A stretch of 64,000 nt of DNA, taken from positions 98,099 to 162,098 of the forward strand of contig JAGBMJ010000093.1 of the NCBI GenBank assembly GCA_017634975.1, written 5' to 3'. Positions 34,709 through 43,054 of the stretch are shown piece after piece; within the stretch, counting starts at the first letter, position 1; every line of letters starts with the position of its first letter. The DNA is from Lachnospiraceae bacterium. Its GTDB lineage: Bacteria; Bacillota; Clostridia; Lachnospirales; Lachnospiraceae. The position numbers and the translations under genes are program-made. Below the pieces are notes generated by a model. It did no database searches. It worked only from the letters and a program-made list of their open reading frames with translations, and was not told where the DNA came from.

Positions 34709-35493
34709 CTTTCGTTATCTCCTTCCATCCTCGTTTCTATCGCATCCATTACCGGTTTGCGCCACTTATCATCAAACATCCAGACTTCGTGTGCCATATC
34801 AAACCTTATAATATCCGGATCTGCAAAATGCTGCAAGTAACGCTTCTCGTATTTCTTTCCCATCTTCAAAGCATAAATGACATGGATTGTAGTTCCGGGA
34901 ACATCAATCCCATTCTCCAAAGGCGTCACATAATCCGAATAATACTCTCTCATGATCGCATCCGGATGATAATCTTCCATAGCAGATATATATTGCTCCG
35001 CAAATTCCCGAACCTTATCATCCGCTTTCAATCCCAAAACCAATTCAAACAGTTTAAAAAGTCTTTTCCTTTTTCCCGGATCATGAAGCGAACCCTGCAG
35101 CGTTCCCCCGATGATCCTTGTTGCGATCTTTGCTGCAAATGGACTTCCCTGATCCAAATCTGAACTGCCGATAAATCCGTGATCTATATGGATATTCTTT
35201 CTCTGAATGAGCAGCCCCACAAAACTGCCGCCCAAGCTGGATCCATAGGCTCCGTCCACTTTTCCTCCGTGATTCTTTTGAATATACTTCTCTATCTTTT
35301 TCGTTACGGAGATCATCCCCGGAAACGAAACAGTTTTATCCCCGTCAAATCCATCATAGTTCACACAGATCAGATGATACTTCTTTTCCAGTTCTTCCTT
35401 TACTCCCCCGAAATTGATCTGCCATGTGCACCCCGTACCGGGAAGCAGCATCAGCGTTTTTTCATTTTCCAGCCCAAACTCTTCAAACTTCAT
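34705..35493 (-). CDS. Alpha/beta hydrolase
   Basis: A 262-residue hydrolase. It starts FEEFGLENEKTLMLLPGTGC, with an oxyanion region near residue 18; the nucleophile elbow is probably GSSLGGSF (near 82-90), and a C-terminal His sits in DMAHEVWMF. It overlaps the genes on both sides by 4 nt. Between an ATC hydrolase-like enzyme and an FAA hydrolase it may act in the same degradation or detoxification route. Family call good, reaction unknown. Confidence 0.75.
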   Translation of the reverse strand: MKFEEFGLENEKTLMLLPGTGCTWQINFGGVKEELEKKYHLICVNYDGFDGDKTVSFPGMISVTKKIEKYIQKNHGGKVDGAYGSSLGGSFVGLLIQRKNIHIDHGFIGSSDLDQGSPFAAKIATRIIGGTLQGSLHDPGKRKRLFKLFELVLGLKADDKVREFAEQYISAMEDYHPDAIMREYYSDYVTPLENGIDVPGTTIHVIYALKMGKKYEKRYLQHFADPDIIRFDMAHEVWMFDDKWRKPVMDAIETRMEGDNER

Positions 35494-36200
35494 TTCACAT
35501 CTCCCCTTTCTCTGCTTACCAGAAATCCTCCATCATCTGTTTCAATTTCATATTTTTGCGCTAACGGATTCTTGTTCCCGACCACCCGGTAATCACATAA
35601 ATCACTGTTTCCGCAGGTTCCGCACCGGATCAATCTGCCATGCACCTGCTCCATCGCAAAGAAATCACTGTTACATAAAAGCGGTAATACGTGCAGCAGA
35701 TTATGCTTTTTCGCAAATTCCGCATTCGGACATTGCGTAAAGTTATAGGAAGCCACTTTGTTTTCTTTATCATATGGTTTACCGACATTTACAAATCCCG
35801 TAGGGTATTTCCGGATATCTTTCCGATCCCTGTTTCCCGAGTTCTCAAATACTTTATTGATCAGCGCCATATCCAAAGAACGGTTCAGATCAAACACTTT
35901 TCCCAGTTTCACAAACGGTCCGAAAAACATATGATTTATAAAATCCGACAGTTCTGAGATCGGCGGCTGGTCCGGAAGCGCCGGATATAATGCAAATACC
36001 AGCAGTCCACCGTAGATAGCCTTTGCATGATTACTCTTTTTTCCGCCCACATCCTCCATCTCTGCCAGATAAGAATTATAGTTTTCAACCACCTTATTCC
36101 ATATAGCATCTGCCTCTTTCGCTCCATATCGTTCCGTAAGCCATTCCTTTACCGGCTCGCAGTAGGATAATTTTTCGATTGGAATATGATTCTCTGCCAT
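35490..36200 (-). CDS. L-2-amino-thiazoline-4-carboxylic acid hydrolase-family protein
   Basis: A 236-residue protein matching from memory the ATC hydrolase family: the C-terminal half has CPNAEFAKKHNLLHVLPLLC (near 158-177), the next segment contains EQVHGRLIRCGTCG, and it ends with CDYRVVG. The conserved Cys/His residues fit a metal or thiol chemistry. ATC hydrolase opens a thiazoline ring in cysteine synthesis; many family members have unknown substrates. First enzyme gene after the tetR, 7 nt downstream. Confidence 0.75.
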   Translation of the reverse strand: MAENHIPIEKLSYCEPVKEWLTERYGAKEADAIWNKVVENYNSYLAEMEDVGGKKSNHAKAIYGGLLVFALYPALPDQPPISELSDFINHMFFGPFVKLGKVFDLNRSLDMALINKVFENSGNRDRKDIRKYPTGFVNVGKPYDKENKVASYNFTQCPNAEFAKKHNLLHVLPLLCNSDFFAMEQVHGRLIRCGTCGNSDLCDYRVVGNKNPLAQKYEIETDDGGFLVSRERGDVK

Positions 36201-36207
36201 AACTTTC

Positions 36208-36813
36208 TCATTCCTCCTCCCACAATTCTTTTTGTATGATCCGTATCACTTCCCCGCGCATATATTTCAGTTCTTTTATCGAGAGCAAACCCTCCATATA
36301 GGTATGACAGTAATTCTCCATCAGTCCAATCATTATGTGAAGTTTCTCCCGGGAATGCGGTTTCTCCCGAATCTCCTTCGGCAATGCCTCCTGTAAACGC
36401 ATTAACGCGTTTTCCAACACGCCCAGATACAATTTTCGCACATCTTCATCACTGTGCCGAAGACCTTCCAACTCTTCGTGAAATGCCCGGTATTCTATGT
36501 GCATCTTTTCAAAAAAAATTAGTACTTCTTCGATCCCGCCGTTATATAAATCTGCTTCCGATATCCCAACCAGTTCTTTGAGATGTTCAAAAGCAAATGT
36601 CAATGCGGCCAGCAAAAGTTCCTTTTTATTTTTAAAATAACGATAAGCAATCCCGGTGGATACTCCTGCCCTTTTAGCGATCTCATCCACCGTTGTCTTG
36701 TGGTATCCCTTCTCTGTATATAATTCCAACGCTGCCATCAGAATCTTCTCTCTGGTCTTCAGCGCCCGCTCCTGTACAATCTCTTTCTCTGTGATCCTTT
36801 GTATTATCCCCAT
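36208..36813 (-). CDS. TetR/AcrR-family regulator of the ATC hydrolase operon
   Basis: A 201-residue TetR protein; helix-turn-helix at about 28-65 (TTVDEIAKRAGVSTGIAYRYF). It heads the operon with the ATC hydrolase-like, alpha/beta hydrolase and FAA hydrolase genes. The promoter spacer carries AGTTAGGCAAGGCTTACT, close to both the TTAG-N6-CTAA box and the DtxR consensus, so dual control is possible. Confidence 0.85.
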   Translation of the reverse strand: MGIIQRITEKEIVQERALKTREKILMAALELYTEKGYHKTTVDEIAKRAGVSTGIAYRYFKNKKELLLAALTFAFEHLKELVGISEADLYNGGIEEVLIFFEKMHIEYRAFHEELEGLRHSDEDVRKLYLGVLENALMRLQEALPKEIREKPHSREKLHIMIGLMENYCHTYMEGLLSIKELKYMRGEVIRIIQKELWEEE

Positions 36814-36859
36814 TTTCGACCACCTCAGTAATTATATGAGATTTTTCTCACTTTTTATT

Positions 36860-36888
36860 ATAGTAAGCCTTGCCTAACTTCTTGTCAA
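36860..36888 (-). promoter_or_regulatory. tetR promoter with near-match TTAG box
   Basis: TTGACA-N17-TACTAT (36883-36888, 36860-36865). The spacer holds an inverted repeat AGTTAGGC / GGCTTACT (36862-36879), one base off the exact TTAG-N6-CTAA motif. Confidence 0.65.
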
Positions 36889-36902
36889 GCACTTTTTCAA
36901 TT

Positions 36903-36934
36903 AAAAAAAGCCTCGGAGGATTCCCAAGGCTTTT
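36903..36934 (-). terminator. Terminator after the VOC gene
   Basis: AAAAGCCT / AGGCTTTT stem with A-run before and T-run after, 26 nt past the VOC stop; it can work in both directions. Confidence 0.75.
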
Positions 36935-36959
36935 ACACATAGATACGCTGCTGCAACAT

Positions 36960-37592
36960 CTAAGTTGTTATATATTCAACCGCTTCAATACTTGTCTTAT
37001 CCCCTTCCACAACCTGCAGGATATCATCCTGCACCAGATGGCTCAACGCTTCCGCATTTTTCCTGCTCGTTCTGTAGATAACCTTTGCAATACCTTTCAC
37101 GCCGTTTGGATGCACATAGTTCTTCGGCTTGGGATCTATATTGAAATAACTCATTAGAAACGGCATATTGTAATCATGTGTGAAATAACACTTATACTTA
37201 AGCTCCCTGTTTTGTGTATCTACACGTTTCAGATCCTTCATGTAGGTTCCTTTGATCCCGACAGTATCAAGATACGCAATCTCTTCTTCCAGCCCTCCGG
37301 GATCCTTTTCAATACAAAGACTCGTCCATCCCTCCGGAGCATTCGCCCAATAATCAAAACGATCCATGAACTCACCCTTTCCCATCAATCGCATAATCTT
37401 TCTTGCCATGGAGCTCATACCTCCATCCTTCAAAAGTTCAATATAAGGGCCTTCACTGAAATATACAAGCGCATTTATCGGTTTCTTTGTTCTGCCATAC
37501 TCAACCGTAAAACCTTTATCACGCCATTCTTTTACAGCTGCATCCAAATCCTTTACAACATAGATTACATGTCCCAGTCTCATTTCATTCAC
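36960..37592 (-). CDS. VOC (glyoxalase-fold) protein
   Basis: A 210-residue protein starting with the VOC motif LGHVIYVVKDLDAAVKEWRDKG and a second repeat (GVKGIAKVIYRTSRKNAEALSHL) in the C-terminal half, as in the Glyoxalase_3 group. VOC proteins bind metal and act as dioxygenases, glyoxalases, isomerases or drug-binding proteins. Here it ends an operon TetR - GD/PxW membrane protein - VOC. Specific activity unknown. Confidence 0.75.
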   Translation of the reverse strand: MNEMRLGHVIYVVKDLDAAVKEWRDKGFTVEYGRTKKPINALVYFSEGPYIELLKDGGMSSMARKIMRLMGKGEFMDRFDYWANAPEGWTSLCIEKDPGGLEEEIAYLDTVGIKGTYMKDLKRVDTQNRELKYKCYFTHDYNMPFLMSYFNIDPKPKNYVHPNGVKGIAKVIYRTSRKNAEALSHLVQDDILQVVEGDKTSIEAVEYITT

Positions 37593-37597
37593 TCCTC

Positions 37598-38269
37598 CTA
37601 TTCAGTTTGAAAACACTGCATTTCTTCTTGTATAATTGCAGACTTTTTTAACATCACAAAAAGTCCCGCAAACATGATCATTGCACCCAAACTCATATAT
37701 CCGGGATACCCGATCACCATTAAAATCGGATAAAAGATCATAATATTGAATATAGCCCCCCATCTGCTAAATACTGTTTTCTTTCCTATCATAGCGATAA
37801 ATAAACAAATGCCAAACAAACAAAAGAGTCCCCCGCACAAACGCATAGGTATCTCATGCTGCGACATAAACTCCGAAAGATACTCATATCTAACATCGCT
37901 TTCGCTCATACGCACATAATACCATTCCGATGATGTACATATAACATGATATACCGCACCACATACAGTTCCTGCGATTCCCGAAAAAACCGTCAGTTTT
38001 GATAATATCTTCTGTTTGCGGAAACATACATATATCCCCAAATACCCAAATACCGACATAGCCATGCCTAACATTCCAAATCCGGCAGAAGCCGGAAAAC
38101 GCCACAGTGGCGCCCCATCAAGTATCTCCGCAAGAATTTGCGGATCACTCATAAAACCGGCTTTTGCGATCCCCCCAGGCAAGTATCCTAATATGATATC
38201 TGCTACCAGCCACAATGCGCTTCCAAATAGCCCTATAAGCAATAATACCCCTGTAGAAGAATTTTTCAA
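37598..38269 (-). CDS. Multi-pass membrane protein, GD/PxW family (DUF6796-like), paralogue 1
   Basis: A 223-residue membrane protein with about seven helices. TTG 38269 with GGGAGG 9 nt upstream is preferred to ATG 38323, because homologues in this window align from that point. Shared marks of the family: an acidic residue at the end of helix 1 (LWLVAD), then P-x-W-R before helix 2 (APLWRFPAS). Three paralogues occur at 43833, 44497 and 49618. Function unknown; similarity to DUF6796 is from memory. Confidence 0.65.
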   Translation of the reverse strand: MKNSSTGVLLLIGLFGSALWLVADIILGYLPGGIAKAGFMSDPQILAEILDGAPLWRFPASAGFGMLGMAMSVFGYLGIYVCFRKQKILSKLTVFSGIAGTVCGAVYHVICTSSEWYYVRMSESDVRYEYLSEFMSQHEIPMRLCGGLFCLFGICLFIAMIGKKTVFSRWGAIFNIMIFYPILMVIGYPGYMSLGAMIMFAGLFVMLKKSAIIQEEMQCFQTE

Positions 38270-38290
38270 AACAATCTTCCTCCCTTGTAA

Positions 38291-38315
38291 GTTAATTGTT
38301 CGGGATAGTATTAAC
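38291..38315 (-). promoter_or_regulatory. GTTAAT / ATTAAC inverted repeat before membrane gene
   Basis: Arms identical to half-sites in the tetR promoter at 39021-39058, 13 bp apart; probable second binding site of that TetR. Confidence 0.4.
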
Positions 38316-38331
38316 TCTCCCATAAAATGAA

Positions 38332-38358
38332 GAAAGTCCCGATTTCTCGGGATCTTTC
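38332..38358 (-). terminator. Hairpin between tetR and membrane gene
   Basis: GAAAGTCCCGA pairs with TCGGGATCTTTC (one bulge). Only a weak T-run follows, so it may be an attenuator rather than a full terminator. Confidence 0.4.
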
Positions 38359-38403
38359 CATGTTACGATTCTGCTATGAACTTTCTGCTATGAACTTTCT
38401 GCT

Positions 38404-39006
38404 TTACCCTATCCCATAGATTTCCTTCCATCCGGGATAAAGAAGTTCGCTGACAAACTTCATATGTTTCATTGCTTCCTTCTTATTCATATCATGCCTT
38501 ACAATTTCAAATACCAGATGCGTATAGGCTGTCGCCAGCATATGCCACTGTTCATCAGAAATTTCCTTTACTTTCTTCCCGGACGCCTTCAGTATTTCAT
38601 AATATCTCTTATCTTCTTTTGCTTCGTGTTCGATCAATTCTTCCTCAAAGGATTCATACGGCGATCCCTCCGAACAGCATATAAGCAGTTTTATCCCTTC
38701 GTAATGCTTAAAGATAAAATCTACCCAGATCGTTGCCCAGTCATCTGCAAAGGGGTTATAGGATATGTCCGTTTCCATCTGCTCCACATTACGATCTGTC
38801 ATATTCCGGAAGTCTTCCAACACATCCTTCACCAGAAAACAGAACATGTCCTCTTTGCTTTTAAAGTGCTTATACAAGCCGGCAGTTGTAATTCCTACCT
38901 TCGCGGATACTCTGTTAAGAGAAGCCTTCTCATAACCATACATGAGAAATTCCTCTCTCATATACTGTATGATCTTTGCATTTGTAGCAGTTTTATCCTT
39001 CGGCAA
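38404..39006 (-). CDS. TetR/AcrR-family regulator
   Basis: A 200-residue TetR protein close to the one at 4295-4903 (shared MP[RK]DK start, LYPGWKEIYG / LPGWKKLMG ends). Helix-turn-helix at about 22-48 (LNRVSAKVGITTAGLYKHFK). Starts TTG behind GAGGT. It heads the operon with the membrane protein and VOC gene; its promoter overlaps two 15-bp palindromes. Confidence 0.85.
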   Translation of the reverse strand: MPKDKTATNAKIIQYMREEFLMYGYEKASLNRVSAKVGITTAGLYKHFKSKEDMFCFLVKDVLEDFRNMTDRNVEQMETDISYNPFADDWATIWVDFIFKHYEGIKLLICCSEGSPYESFEEELIEHEAKEDKRYYEILKASGKKVKEISDEQWHMLATAYTHLVFEIVRHDMNKKEAMKHMKFVSELLYPGWKEIYGIG

Positions 39007-39020
39007 ATCGCACCTCTATA

Positions 39021-39071
39021 GTTAATATAGTTAACTATAGCTAGTTAATCATATTAACCATATTTTGTCAA
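39021..39071 (-). promoter_or_regulatory. tetR promoter with two GTTAA-N5-TTAAC palindromes
   Basis: TTGACA-N17-TTAACT (39066-39071, 39043-39048). Palindromes at 39021-39035 and 39044-39058, centres 23 bp apart, cover the -10 and start. Confidence 0.65.
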
Positions 39072-39088
39072 GCCTTTTTGTTTCAAAT

Positions 39089-39577
39089 TTACGAAAGTAG
39101 CATAACTACCAGTCCTACGAGCAGGCACGCAGGCAATCCGAGCAGCGAACCGATACAACTCTGTTCGATATGAAACAGATAGTCGTGATATTCCTTCATA
39201 TCTTCCGTCCCGGGAATTCGTACCCGTTTCGAATGGCAGAACCATCCACAGTCCAGTACCAACGCATCAAACCAGGCAATCGCCAGCCAGATAATGTAGG
39301 TGTAGCCAAAACCCTGTATAAAACTTTGCGCATGATTTACCTTGATCATCACCAATGCTGCCACCAGTACCAGAACAATGATCGCTACACCTTTGCGGAT
39401 CAGATCCTTTGTTTCAAATCTTTTTTCTGTCTCCTTTGTTAGTCCCAGTTCCACGCAGCGTTTTCGGATCGCCGGCGGATAATCACTGATCACTCCAAGA
39501 GGATCCTTTGCCGTCATGGGTACAACGATCAATGAAAATAAAACAATCGCAATCAGGCATTCTATAAATAAGATCAT
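39089..39577 (-). CDS. Small four-helix membrane protein, paralogue A
   Basis: A 162-residue membrane protein with helices at about 1-20, 62-82, 92-110 and 142-162. The motif WLAIAWFDALVLDCGWFCHS in the third helix has a counterpart (MKIFDIVVQDQWLV) in the protein at 41335-41829. Last gene of the operon TetR (41139) - BAAT-like hydrolase - this gene. No recognised family; the conserved FD...D..W suggests a polar site in the membrane. Confidence 0.6.
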   Translation of the reverse strand: MILFIECLIAIVLFSLIVVPMTAKDPLGVISDYPPAIRKRCVELGLTKETEKRFETKDLIRKGVAIIVLVLVAALVMIKVNHAQSFIQGFGYTYIIWLAIAWFDALVLDCGWFCHSKRVRIPGTEDMKEYHDYLFHIEQSCIGSLLGLPACLLVGLVVMLLS

Positions 39578-39591
39578 TTATCTGCTCCTCC

Positions 39592-40512
39592 TTACCACTT
39601 TCTTAACGCCGCCTGCACTTTTTCATCGATATCCACTCTTGTCCTTTCACATTCTAACGGATGCTCTTTGGCAGAGCGGAACAATTTTCCGAGAATAAAT
39701 CTGCTTCCGACCGGTAATATCATTTTAATAATGGACTGCGGAAATACAAAGTGAGTTCCGTATTCATAAGTAAGCGCATCATACGTGCATTCATGCGGAA
39801 GCGTTTTTAACCGTTCATCCATTCGTTTAACATACTTATATGCATTCCAGAGTGTATCATCTCTGGCACCGACCATCATCACATGCCCTTTGATGTTTTC
39901 CACCTTGATCTTTTCTTCTTCCTGCAACGGATGTCTTCTCTCACTCTCTTCAAACATCTCCACAGAACAAAGCATATTGCCGGTCCCCTTCGTTTCTTCC
40001 ATGATCTTTTGCCAGTATTCCGGATGCCGGTATGCAAACGGAAAATAGGTTAGCGGTTTTCCATGATAGGAAACCGTCGATTCACCGTCTCCCGGGCGTT
40101 CCTTCATTCCGTCTTTCCCGTCCTGATAGAAACCTTCCATCACAAAATCGCTTGGTGTAAATGCCAGCGTCATTGTAATATCCGGAAAATAGGACGCTGC
40201 GATCAGTGCCAGCATTGCTGTCGTGGAACCTCCGATGATCCCGATCTTTACATTTCCTTGCCGCTTCAGATAGACAATCGCTTTTTCAAACCGCTCCAGA
40301 GGATAATTATGATGTCCGTAATCCTTCTTTGCCGGTGACATTGCCAGACAGTTATATCCTCTTTTATGAAGCCATTTCACAGCACTCCTTGCCAGTAAGC
40401 CGTCTACATCATCTCCCAGCATTACGATAAAGGCGTGATCCGCCTCCATCTTGTTTGCAAAATAGGCTCCGTAAAAACCATCCCTCTCTGCTTCAAATCG
40501 TATTCCTTTCAC
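39592..40512 (-). CDS. BAAT/acyl-CoA thioesterase-like alpha/beta hydrolase
   Basis: A 306-residue hydrolase resembling the C-terminal catalytic domain of bile acid-CoA:amino acid N-acyltransferase and acyl-CoA thioesterases: nucleophile region GIIGGSTTAMLALIAASYFP near residue 95, the family motif FTPSDFVMEGF near 118, and His in GTHFVFP near 252. GTG start behind GGGGAGG. Substrate unknown; acyl transfer or ester hydrolysis is likely. Middle gene of a TetR operon, 27 nt after tetR. Confidence 0.75.
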   Translation of the reverse strand: MKGIRFEAERDGFYGAYFANKMEADHAFIVMLGDDVDGLLARSAVKWLHKRGYNCLAMSPAKKDYGHHNYPLERFEKAIVYLKRQGNVKIGIIGGSTTAMLALIAASYFPDITMTLAFTPSDFVMEGFYQDGKDGMKERPGDGESTVSYHGKPLTYFPFAYRHPEYWQKIMEETKGTGNMLCSVEMFEESERRHPLQEEEKIKVENIKGHVMMVGARDDTLWNAYKYVKRMDERLKTLPHECTYDALTYEYGTHFVFPQSIIKMILPVGSRFILGKLFRSAKEHPLECERTRVDIDEKVQAALRKW

Positions 40513-40539
40513 AGCAAATTCCTCCCCGAAAAAGCCTCT

Positions 40540-41139
40540 TCACATATCTTTCTGTTCAAAAACCTGATCCAATATACAATCGATCAAAGTGTCTATCGTT
40601 TTTTCATAAACGCTTTCATGTAATTCTTCTTTTGCCTCGGCAGTAAGTACAAGTACTTTTATCATATTTGCGAGCAGCAAAAGATCCACATCCCCTCTTA
40701 CATTCTCTAAATACCCAAGAAGCCCGGCAGCTATAGTGCTTTCCTTCTTTGCATCCGGATCAAAACTACTTGTTTTAGAGGTAAGCCTCGCCTCGTCGGC
40801 AAGTGACAAATGCGGATATATGCTTATTTCCTTATCCACCATTGCTCGCAGATATGCACGGGCATCTTCACGTCCAAGCTTCCTTTTCCCCGCAAGTACA
40901 TCTTCTCCAATGAGTTTAGGATATGTTGTGATCCTGTGATAATGGATCAACTCCGCCATATATTCTTCCTTATTCTTCCAGAAATGATAAAAAGTCCCCT
41001 TTGCGATCCCCGCCGCATCTGCGATCTTCTCCACGGTTGTATGCGTCACTCCGTATTTTTTTATCAGGGGAAAACCGGCCTGTAACATGATCTGCCGAAG
41101 TTTCTCCTTCTCTTCCTGTGTAAATACTCTGTCCGGCAT
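40540..41139 (-). CDS. TetR/AcrR-family regulator of the BAAT-like hydrolase operon
   Basis: A 199-residue TetR protein; helix-turn-helix at about 28-62 (VEKIADAAGIAKGTFYHFWK). It resembles the TetR at 57094-57672 (REKVRTLLLESGFELIKTYG versus KEKLRQIMLQAGFPLIKKYG). Its promoter contains an exact TTAG-N6-CTAA box between -35 and -10, so the operon may answer to the box-binding repressor as well as to TetR. Confidence 0.85.
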   Translation of the reverse strand: MPDRVFTQEEKEKLRQIMLQAGFPLIKKYGVTHTTVEKIADAAGIAKGTFYHFWKNKEEYMAELIHYHRITTYPKLIGEDVLAGKRKLGREDARAYLRAMVDKEISIYPHLSLADEARLTSKTSSFDPDAKKESTIAAGLLGYLENVRGDVDLLLLANMIKVLVLTAEAKEELHESVYEKTIDTLIDCILDQVFEQKDM

Positions 41140-41184
41140 ATGCCCTCCTTTATTGTGACCGTTTTTATTATTTGGTCACATTGT

Positions 41185-41213
41185 ATGTTAGCAGCATCTA
41201 ACCCGTTTGTCAA
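41185..41213 (-). promoter_or_regulatory. tetR promoter with TTAG-N6-CTAA box in the spacer
   Basis: TTGACA-N17-TAACAT (41208-41213, 41185-41190). The box TTAG CAGCAT CTAA is at 41188-41201. Confidence 0.75.
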
Positions 41214-41256
41214 GATTAGTTTAGATATTCCTTACATTCGAGTGCGCATCCCCCAG

Positions 41257-41286
41257 CTGGCTTTTTACTATAGCAAAAAGCCCCAG
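41257..41286 (-). terminator. Hairpin after small membrane gene B
   Basis: CTGGCTTTTT pairs with AAAAAG-CCCCAG around ACTATAG. T-rich within the stem; terminator role is uncertain. Confidence 0.4.
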
Positions 41287-41334
41287 ATTACTCCGAGACC
41301 TTATCAGAGGCGATGCAAAGATAGCGCTTAATTG

Positions 41335-41829
41335 TTATCTGAACAACATGAAGATTCCTGCTGTCATCATACATAAAAACGGATACAGGATGATCCTGAT
41401 GATCTGATTTTTATTATTGAAACTACGATCCTTCCATCCTGTGCACTCCGCCGTTTCAGGAAATATCTTCTTAAAATATCCGACCGTCATCACCAGCCAT
41501 TGATCCTGTACGACAATATCGAATATCTTCATCACATAAAGCATCACAATAAAACGAAGCGTAAGTTCCCAGTATCCTATGTCGCTTCGCACTCCATCCA
41601 GACCAATATAGATCATTCCCGCAAACATCGAGATCAGAAAGAAAGCTAAAAGACAATGCGCGATCATCTGCTTATGTTTCGGAGGATCAACGTGATCTTT
41701 AGCCGCTTCCCGCACATCCTCCGGCAGAAACCGCAATACCACTGAAGATTTTGCCATCGGACTTGCGATCACGATGACAAGTATTTCTATTAGGCATAAG
41801 ATTAATGCGACAATTATTGCTTTTATCAT
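41335..41829 (-). CDS. Small four-helix membrane protein, paralogue B
   Basis: A 164-residue membrane protein with helices near 3-22, 58-78, 90-112 and 142-162 and the FDIVVQDQW motif in helix 3. It is a diverged copy of the 39089-39577 protein. Monocistronic, with its own conserved TGGATT-N17-TATTAT promoter and a TTAG-N6-CTAA box. AGGAGC precedes the ATG. Function unknown. Confidence 0.6.
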   Translation of the reverse strand: MIKAIIVALILCLIEILVIVIASPMAKSSVVLRFLPEDVREAAKDHVDPPKHKQMIAHCLLAFFLISMFAGMIYIGLDGVRSDIGYWELTLRFIVMLYVMKIFDIVVQDQWLVMTVGYFKKIFPETAECTGWKDRSFNNKNQIIRIILYPFLCMMTAGIFMLFR

Positions 41830-41862
41830 TTTGCTCCTCGTTATTTCTTCTTTTTATTGAGG

Positions 41863-41911
41863 TTAGGCATTCCTAACTTCTTATAATACTACCATTTATA
41901 CGAAAAATCCA
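41863..41911 (-). promoter_or_regulatory. Conserved TGGATT promoter with TTAG box
   Basis: TGGATT-N17-TATTAT (41906-41911, 41883-41888) and the box TTAG GCATTC CTAA at 41863-41876. This box is a 15-of-19 match to the DtxR consensus. Confidence 0.7.
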
Positions 41912-41934
41912 TACATTTTTGGTTTTGTGACATA

Positions 41935-41974
41935 TAAAAAAAGGAATCCCTGACTCATCAGTCCGGATTCCTTT
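41935..41974 (-). terminator. Terminator after the ABC remnant
   Basis: AAGGAATCC / GGATTCCTT stem with a 15-nt loop and a T-run on the minus strand. Confidence 0.8.
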
Positions 41975-42015
41975 CATTCTTTAAATTCTGAAATAAGCAT
42001 CGCAGCTTATCCTTA

Positions 42016-42138
42016 TTATATCTTCCAATTCTCCGCTTCCTGTCTTCCAAGGATGAATCTTCGATAAATACCTTCCTCTTCTACAAGATCTTCATGCTTC
42101 CCGGCTTGAACAATCTTACCGTTATCAACTACCAGGAT
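42016..42138 (-). pseudogene. 3' remnant of an exporter-fold ABC gene
   Basis: About 40 codons of an ABC ATPase tail: QILVVDNGKIVQAGKHEDLV, then EEEGIYRRF and ENWKI before the stop. It matches the ends of the second subunits at 553-2322 and 14309-16045 (QILVV, WKIA). Walker A, signature and Walker B are gone. It begins right after the hydrolase stop at 42147, so a deletion joined the hydrolase gene to this tail; the original terminator remains at 41935-41974. Confidence 0.85.
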
Positions 42139-42146
42139 CTGTTCCC

Positions 42147-43049
42147 TCATTCAGATATGTCCCATTTATCCAGAAAATCTATGACCTCCTTCATGCTGTC
42201 CCGGCGAGCTTTATCACAGGCTGACGGATTCTTTTTCTCCATTGTCAGCATGGACTGCATTTTCTTCTTTCTGTCCGGCGTAGCATTCAGATCAAGCGCA
42301 ATAATGTGACTTCCCTGTGGATAGATCACGGTCTTTAATCTCTTTACTTTTCCGGCTTCTTTGATTCTTTTCTCTATTCTGGGAGCTGCAACATCGGAAG
42401 GACAGCAGTCATCAACAGCAGGCGCCAGCAACAAAACGTCTGCTGTGATATCTTCACAACGAACTCTTGCTCCTTCTTTCTCAACACAACTGTTATATCC
42501 CCAGCGCATCATATTTCCCAGGCCATAACCTTTACTGAATAACAATTTGATAAAACCGCCGAGCAGATTATGATGAAGCACCTTAACATCGATATAAGGA
42601 AGATCTTTTCCCTTATATGTGATCGTCGAGCATTTAAGCGGCTTGGTAACACCTTTGACCGATTCCGTTATATAGTCATATGGTGCTGCGGATATTACAA
42701 CCTCGATTTCTTTAAACATCGATGCACAGACCAGATCGTATCTTGCGCCAAAAGACACTCCGAACATCGCAATGTGCTTAAAACCGTCTTTTTTCAGCAG
42801 TTCGATTGCTCTTTCAACATATTCCAGGGGCACCTGTATCGGATCCGTAGGAAGATCATCGTTCCAGACGGAATGTCCGATCACCAGCATCGAGTATCCT
42901 GCTCTCGGAATATACCCCAATAGCTTCATCATATTCTCTTCCGCAGTTCCGGTACCCGGAATGGCGATCACAACTTTCTCCCGGTTTGTTGTTCCCTCAA
43001 ACCATCTTCCGCATATTCCGTCTTTCTTCAAGTCATATCTTTCTTTCAT
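42147..43049 (-). CDS. BAAT-like alpha/beta hydrolase
   Basis: A 300-residue hydrolase of the same group as 39592-40512: VVIAIPGTGTAEENMMKLLG (oxyanion region), nucleophile elbow FGVSFGARYD near 97, AAPYDYITES near 124, and catalytic His probably in GSHIIALD near 250. AGGAGG precedes the ATG, 5 nt after the tetR stop. Operon TetR - hydrolase - ABC remnant. Substrate unknown. Confidence 0.72.
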   Translation of the reverse strand: MKERYDLKKDGICGRWFEGTTNREKVVIAIPGTGTAEENMMKLLGYIPRAGYSMLVIGHSVWNDDLPTDPIQVPLEYVERAIELLKKDGFKHIAMFGVSFGARYDLVCASMFKEIEVVISAAPYDYITESVKGVTKPLKCSTITYKGKDLPYIDVKVLHHNLLGGFIKLLFSKGYGLGNMMRWGYNSCVEKEGARVRCEDITADVLLLAPAVDDCCPSDVAAPRIEKRIKEAGKVKRLKTVIYPQGSHIIALDLNATPDRKKKMQSMLTMEKKNPSACDKARRDSMKEVIDFLDKWDISE

Positions 43050-43054
43050 GTCTT

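Noticed and set aside
38375-38402. Short tandem duplication CTGCTATGAACTTT
   Set aside because: Two copies only, probably replication slippage; no feature attached.
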